Source: Lachnospiraceae bacterium (GTDB taxonomy: Bacteria; Bacillota; Clostridia; Lachnospirales; Lachnospiraceae). Taken from it: 62,877 bases of DNA. Positions 59,728 through 62,877 of the stretch are shown in pieces. A model generated the notes under the pieces. That model made no database searches and was not told where the DNA came from. It worked only from the letters and a program-made list of their open reading frames with translations. The DNA lies in NCBI GenBank assembly GCA_017543445.1, contig JAFYGB010000012.1, positions 1 through 62,877 of the forward strand, read 5' to 3'. The first letter of the stretch is position 1. Each line of letters begins with the position of its first letter. The position numbers were made by a program, and so were the translations under genes.

Positions 59728-61152
59728 ATGCCCGATAAGTTCAACGATTCCGATTCCAAGTCGGAAGAGACAAAAGATAAAAAAGATAACGACGGAAGAG
59801 TCCGCTACTGTTTCTCGTGTCGTCGGACAGAGGATCAGACGGGGCCCCTGATCGAGATCCCCGGAGGCTTTTCGATCTGCCGCGACTGTATGCAGAAAAC
59901 CATGGACATGATGAAGGACAATGACTTCACGAAGATCGGTTTTCCTCCGAACGTGGTGTTCGGTTCGCAGTACAGCAGTTTTACCGATTTCATGAATGAG
60001 ATCAGCGGCGTCAGCGAGCCGGAAGAGATCGGCAAATTGAAGCCGAAGAAGAAAAAGAAGAAAGAAAAGGTGGAGGAAGAGGCACCGCCTCTGACCATCA
60101 AGAACGTTCCGCCGCCCCACAAGATCAAGGAGAAACTGGATGAGTACGTGATCGGACAGGATCACGCGAAGAAGGTGATCTCCGTTGCGGTTTACAACCA
60201 TTATAAGCGCGTGCTTTCCGAAGAGCAGTCCGATGTCGAGATCCAGAAGTCGAACATGCTGATGATCGGACCGACCGGCTCCGGTAAGACGTACTTAGTG
60301 AAGACGCTGGCGAAGCTGCTTCGCGTGCCGCTTGCGATCGCGGACGCGACGTCTCTGACCGAGGCGGGCTACATCGGCGACGATATCGAGTCTGTGCTCA
60401 GCAAACTCCTCGCGGCTGCTGACGGCGACGTCGAGAAGGCAGAGCATGGTATCGTGTTCATAGACGAGATCGATAAGATCGCGAAGAAGAAGAATACCAA
60501 CAGCCGCGACGTCAGCGGCGAGGCCGTACAGCAGGGCTTGCTGAAACTGCTGGAGGGCGCGACGGTCGAGGTACCGGTCGGCGCCATGAGTAAGAACGCG
60601 ATGGTTCCATTGACCTCAATGGATACGTCAAACATCCTGTTCATCTGCGGTGGTGCATTTCCCGATCTCGAAGAGATCATCAAGAGCCGCCTCTTACATA
60701 ATTCGACCATGGGCTTCCAGGGCGACTTGAAGGATCGCTACGACAACGATCCGCACCTGATGAGTCACGTGGAAAATGAGGACCTGCGGGAGTTCGGTAT
60801 GATCCCGGAATTCCTGGGACGTCTGCCCGTCGTGTTTACGCTCGACGGTCTGTCGAAGGAAGCCCTGATCAAGATCTTGAAAGAGCCGAAGAACGCGATC
60901 CTGAAGCAGTACCACCGCCTGTTCGAGATCGACAGCGTGAACCTGAAATTCTCCGATGACGCGCTGGAAGTGATCGCGGAACGCGCTCTGAAGAAGAACA
61001 CCGGAGCACGTGCGCTGCGGGCCATCATCGAGGATTTCATGCTCGACATTATGTACGAGATCCCGAAGGATCCGAACATCGGCGAGGTCACGATCACACG
61101 TGCCTACATCGAAGGCAAAGGCGGGCCGGAGATAAAAATCCGTGAAGGGTGA
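59728..61152 (+). CDS. clpX: ClpX AAA+ unfoldase, diverged
   Basis: A 474-aa ClpX, about 50 aa longer than E. coli ClpX. The zinc domain has Cys28, Cys31, Cys51 and Cys54. A Lys-rich insert (KLKPKKKKKKEKVEEEA) lies near 104-120. Walker A GPTGSGKT near 180, pore loop GYIGDD near 215, Walker B FIDEID near 243, ClpP-docking loop MGF in TMGFQGD, and sensor GAR in NTGARAL. The RKH substrate loop is replaced (AMSKNAM), so substrate choice may differ. The start at 59728 is preferred for GAAAGGA. No clpP or tig is adjacent, so it may be a second paralogue. Confidence 0.9.
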   Translation: MPDKFNDSDSKSEETKDKKDNDGRVRYCFSCRRTEDQTGPLIEIPGGFSICRDCMQKTMDMMKDNDFTKIGFPPNVVFGSQYSSFTDFMNEISGVSEPEEIGKLKPKKKKKKEKVEEEAPPLTIKNVPPPHKIKEKLDEYVIGQDHAKKVISVAVYNHYKRVLSEEQSDVEIQKSNMLMIGPTGSGKTYLVKTLAKLLRVPLAIADATSLTEAGYIGDDIESVLSKLLAAADGDVEKAEHGIVFIDEIDKIAKKKNTNSRDVSGEAVQQGLLKLLEGATVEVPVGAMSKNAMVPLTSMDTSNILFICGGAFPDLEEIIKSRLLHNSTMGFQGDLKDRYDNDPHLMSHVENEDLREFGMIPEFLGRLPVVFTLDGLSKEALIKILKEPKNAILKQYHRLFEIDSVNLKFSDDALEVIAERALKKNTGARALRAIIEDFMLDIMYEIPKDPNIGEVTITRAYIEGKGGPEIKIREG

Positions 61153-61201
61153 ATGGGCTAGTGTGACAAAATAAAATATCATCAAAAGGAGGATTGACGA
61201 A

Positions 61202-62626
61202 ATGAGCGAAGAATTAGAACTCATGGAAAACGAAGCTGTAAAACTGCCGGATTATGAAGGCGAGATCATGGCGATCGTCCGAAGTCAATCCTCCCCGAAG
61301 GTGATGCAGGAGAAGCTGGGTGACTATCATGAAAATGATATAGCCGAGGTTCTCCCAAAGCTGACACCTTCCGAGCGGATGAAACTGTATCGCGTGCTGG
61401 GCACCGAAGTTTTATCCGCTGTTTTTGAATATACGGAAGAAGAGGATACGAAGCGCTTCATCGATGAGATGGACATTAAGAAGGCAGCGGATATCATCAG
61501 TAACCTCGAGACCGATACCGCGGCGCAGTTGTTGCGCGGCATCGAGAAGGAGCGGCGGTCGCTGATCATCGCGGGTATGGAGCCTGACGCGCGGCGTGAA
61601 GTCGAGATGATCGCGGCATACGATGAGGATGAGATCGGTAGCAAGATGACCGCGAACTTCATCGTGATCCGCGAGAACCTGACGGTGAAGCAGGCGATGT
61701 CCAGCCTGATCGAGCAGGCAGCGGAGAACGATAACATTGCCACGATCTTCGTTGAGGATGAGAAGGGCGAGTACTACGGAGCGATCGACCTGAAAGAACT
61801 CATCATTGCCCGCAACTCCACACCGCTGGAGAGCCTGGTGGTGACCTCCTTCCCTTACGTATACGGACATGAAGATATCGATAGTTGTATCGAACGACTG
61901 AAGGACTATTCGGAGGCCTACATTCCGGTCCTGAATAATCAGAACCACATCCAGGGTGTCATCACCGCGCAAAACATCATCGAAGTTGTCGATGACGAGA
62001 TGGGCGAAGATTACGCACGACTGGCAGGTTTGACCGCAGAGGAAGATCTGGCGGAGCCGCTGACGCAGAGTTTGCGGAAGCGTCTGCCGTGGCTGTTGGT
62101 TTTGCTGGGCCTGGGCATGCTGGTGTCCAGCGTGGTCGGAGCGTTTGAGAAGGTCGTGTCGCAACTGACACTGATCATCGCATTCCAGTCGCTGATCCTG
62201 GATATGGCCGGTAACGGCGGCACGCAATCGCTGGCGGTGACCATCCGTGTGCTGATGGATGAGAACCTCACGCGGCGGCAGAAAGTCGGGCTGGTCTTCA
62301 AGGAGATGCGCATCGGCCTGTGCAACGGCGTTATTCTAGGCGGTATCTCGTTCGGTCTGCTGGGCCTGTATATTTTGCTCTTCAAGGGGAAGACCGCAGC
62401 GTTTGCTTATTCGGTTTCCGCTTGCATCGGCATCTCGATCGTTGTTGCGATGCTGATCGCGAGCCTGGTCGGAACCGTGATCCCGCTTTTCTTTAAGAAG
62501 ATCAAGGTCGACCCGGCGGTCGCATCGGGCCCCCTGATCACGACCATCAACGACCTGGCGGCCGTGGTAACTTACTATGGAATGAGTTGGCTGCTTCTGA
62601 TCGAAGTCATGAAGCTCGGTGGCTGA
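61202..62626 (+). CDS. mgtE: MgtE family magnesium transporter
   Basis: A 474-aa Mg2+ channel. The MgtE N domain is about 45-150, two CBS domains cover about 155-275 (LEPDAR... GYYGAIDLKEL and HIQGVITAQ), and five membrane segments fill 300-470, including NGGTQSLAVTIR with the conserved pore region. GGAGG precedes the ATG. Only 49 bases separate it from clpX, too short for an M-box riboswitch. Confidence 0.94.
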   Translation: MSEELELMENEAVKLPDYEGEIMAIVRSQSSPKVMQEKLGDYHENDIAEVLPKLTPSERMKLYRVLGTEVLSAVFEYTEEEDTKRFIDEMDIKKAADIISNLETDTAAQLLRGIEKERRSLIIAGMEPDARREVEMIAAYDEDEIGSKMTANFIVIRENLTVKQAMSSLIEQAAENDNIATIFVEDEKGEYYGAIDLKELIIARNSTPLESLVVTSFPYVYGHEDIDSCIERLKDYSEAYIPVLNNQNHIQGVITAQNIIEVVDDEMGEDYARLAGLTAEEDLAEPLTQSLRKRLPWLLVLLGLGMLVSSVVGAFEKVVSQLTLIIAFQSLILDMAGNGGTQSLAVTIRVLMDENLTRRQKVGLVFKEMRIGLCNGVILGGISFGLLGLYILLFKGKTAAFAYSVSACIGISIVVAMLIASLVGTVIPLFFKKIKVDPAVASGPLITTINDLAAVVTYYGMSWLLLIEVMKLGG

Positions 62627-62632
62627 AGCTCG

Positions 62633-62668
62633 GAGACAGGAGACGGTTCTGCGTCGCCTGTCTCTTTT
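62633..62668 (+). terminator. Terminator after mgtE
   Basis: GAGACAGGAGACG (62633-62645) pairs with CGTCGCCTGTCTC (62652-62664) with one mismatch, followed by TTTTG. Confidence 0.88.
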
Positions 62669-62690
62669 GCTGTCTGGGTGGGGAACCCCA

Positions 62691-62877
62691 TACGCGCAAA
62701 ATGAAGATTTCCGCAGAATTGCGCGTAGGATAAGTGTACCGGACGAGTGTTCCCTACGCGCAAAAGGAAGATTTTCGCAGAATTGCGCGTAAGAAAAGCG
62801 CCTGGGTTCGGTCGACTCTACGCGCAAAAGGAAGATTTTCGAGAAACTGCGCGTAGGAAAAGCGCATCGGGCGAGTG
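62691..62877. repeat. 64-bp inverted-repeat array (family A, locus 2), runs off window
   Basis: Units start at 62691, 62755 and 62819, exactly 64 bases apart. Each has TACGCGCA, a 21-base spacer (AAAGGAAGATTTTCGCAGAAT type), TGCGCGTA and a 27-base linker. Arms equal those at 14616-15279; spacer and linker sequence differ. The right end is cut by the window. Confidence 0.93.

Noticed and set aside
61153-61201. M-box riboswitch ahead of mgtE
   Set aside because: The gap is 49 bases, too short for an M-box, and no such core is visible.

Overview
The window reads as a chromosomal segment of a moderately GC-rich anaerobic Firmicute, most likely a rumen- or gut-associated Clostridia (Lachnospiraceae-like). 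The basis is the family mix and layout: many N-terminal MRK-type lipoproteins with Thr/Pro-rich linkers, a GH10 xylanase and an SGNH esterase as lipoproteins, YtrA-type GntR control of an ABC exporter, strong GGAGG ribosome sites, and consensus sigma-A promoters with 17-base spacers. The genus assignment is inference. No rRNA, tRNA, integrase, transposase or cas gene was seen.

Layout. 3-4712: alpha/beta hydrolase with a TetR regulator, then a GntR/YtrA regulator with an ABC-2 exporter under a promoter carrying a perfect 13-bp inverted repeat. 4738-5345: Phd/YefM-YoeB toxin-antitoxin operon. 5395-7023: SGNH esterase lipoprotein. 7035-11775: an AT-richer block with a small secreted protein, a solute-binding lipoprotein, an orphan lipoprotein and a second, frameshifted copy of the solute-binding gene. 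11857-14440, minus strand: GH10 xylanase and an unknown protein. 14616-15279: a perfectly phased 64-bp tandem array of inverted-repeat units. 15395-18950: SbcD-like protein with altered metal motifs, SbcC-like ATPase with membrane segments, and an SDR. 19050-20793: hipBA on the minus strand. 20808-27245: a co-directional run with a pyridoxal kinase-Nudix fusion, two CobW-type GTPases (one His/Asp-rich, one fused to a YcgQ-like tail), a PIN-like protein, DUF3737 and a membrane metalloprotease-like protein.

27258-38568 holds a YegP-like protein, aspartate kinase, a membrane metallophosphoesterase, two tandem DUF885 lipoproteins, a HAD phosphatase, an alpha/beta hydrolase, and an ABC exporter with a PLDc_N-type small membrane protein. 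38650-39783 is a beta-lactamase-fold hydrolase. 39784-40628 is an unusual hairpin-rich noncoding stretch with a second, about 75-bp-period inverted-repeat array, upstream of a zinc-ribbon surface protein. 42889-44756: HAD phosphatase and glutamate racemase. 44800-52516: a large efflux-type ABC operon with three adaptor-like lipoproteins, an FtsX-type permease and two ATPases, one with an AbrB-like tail. 52665-54882: an amino-acid ABC transporter whose binding protein appears circularly permuted. 54940-58203: a detached metal-binding domain, a P-type heavy-metal ATPase and an AEC permease. 58341-62626: lipoprotein, ArsR repressor, a divergent ClpX and MgtE. 62691-62877: a second copy of the 64-bp array family, running off the window.

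The strongest candidates for something undescribed are the two families of phased inverted-repeat arrays (64 bp at two loci, about 75 bp at one), the circularly permuted binding protein, the kinase-Nudix and CobW-YcgQ fusions, and the SbcCD-like pair that appears to have lost nuclease motifs and gained membrane segments.
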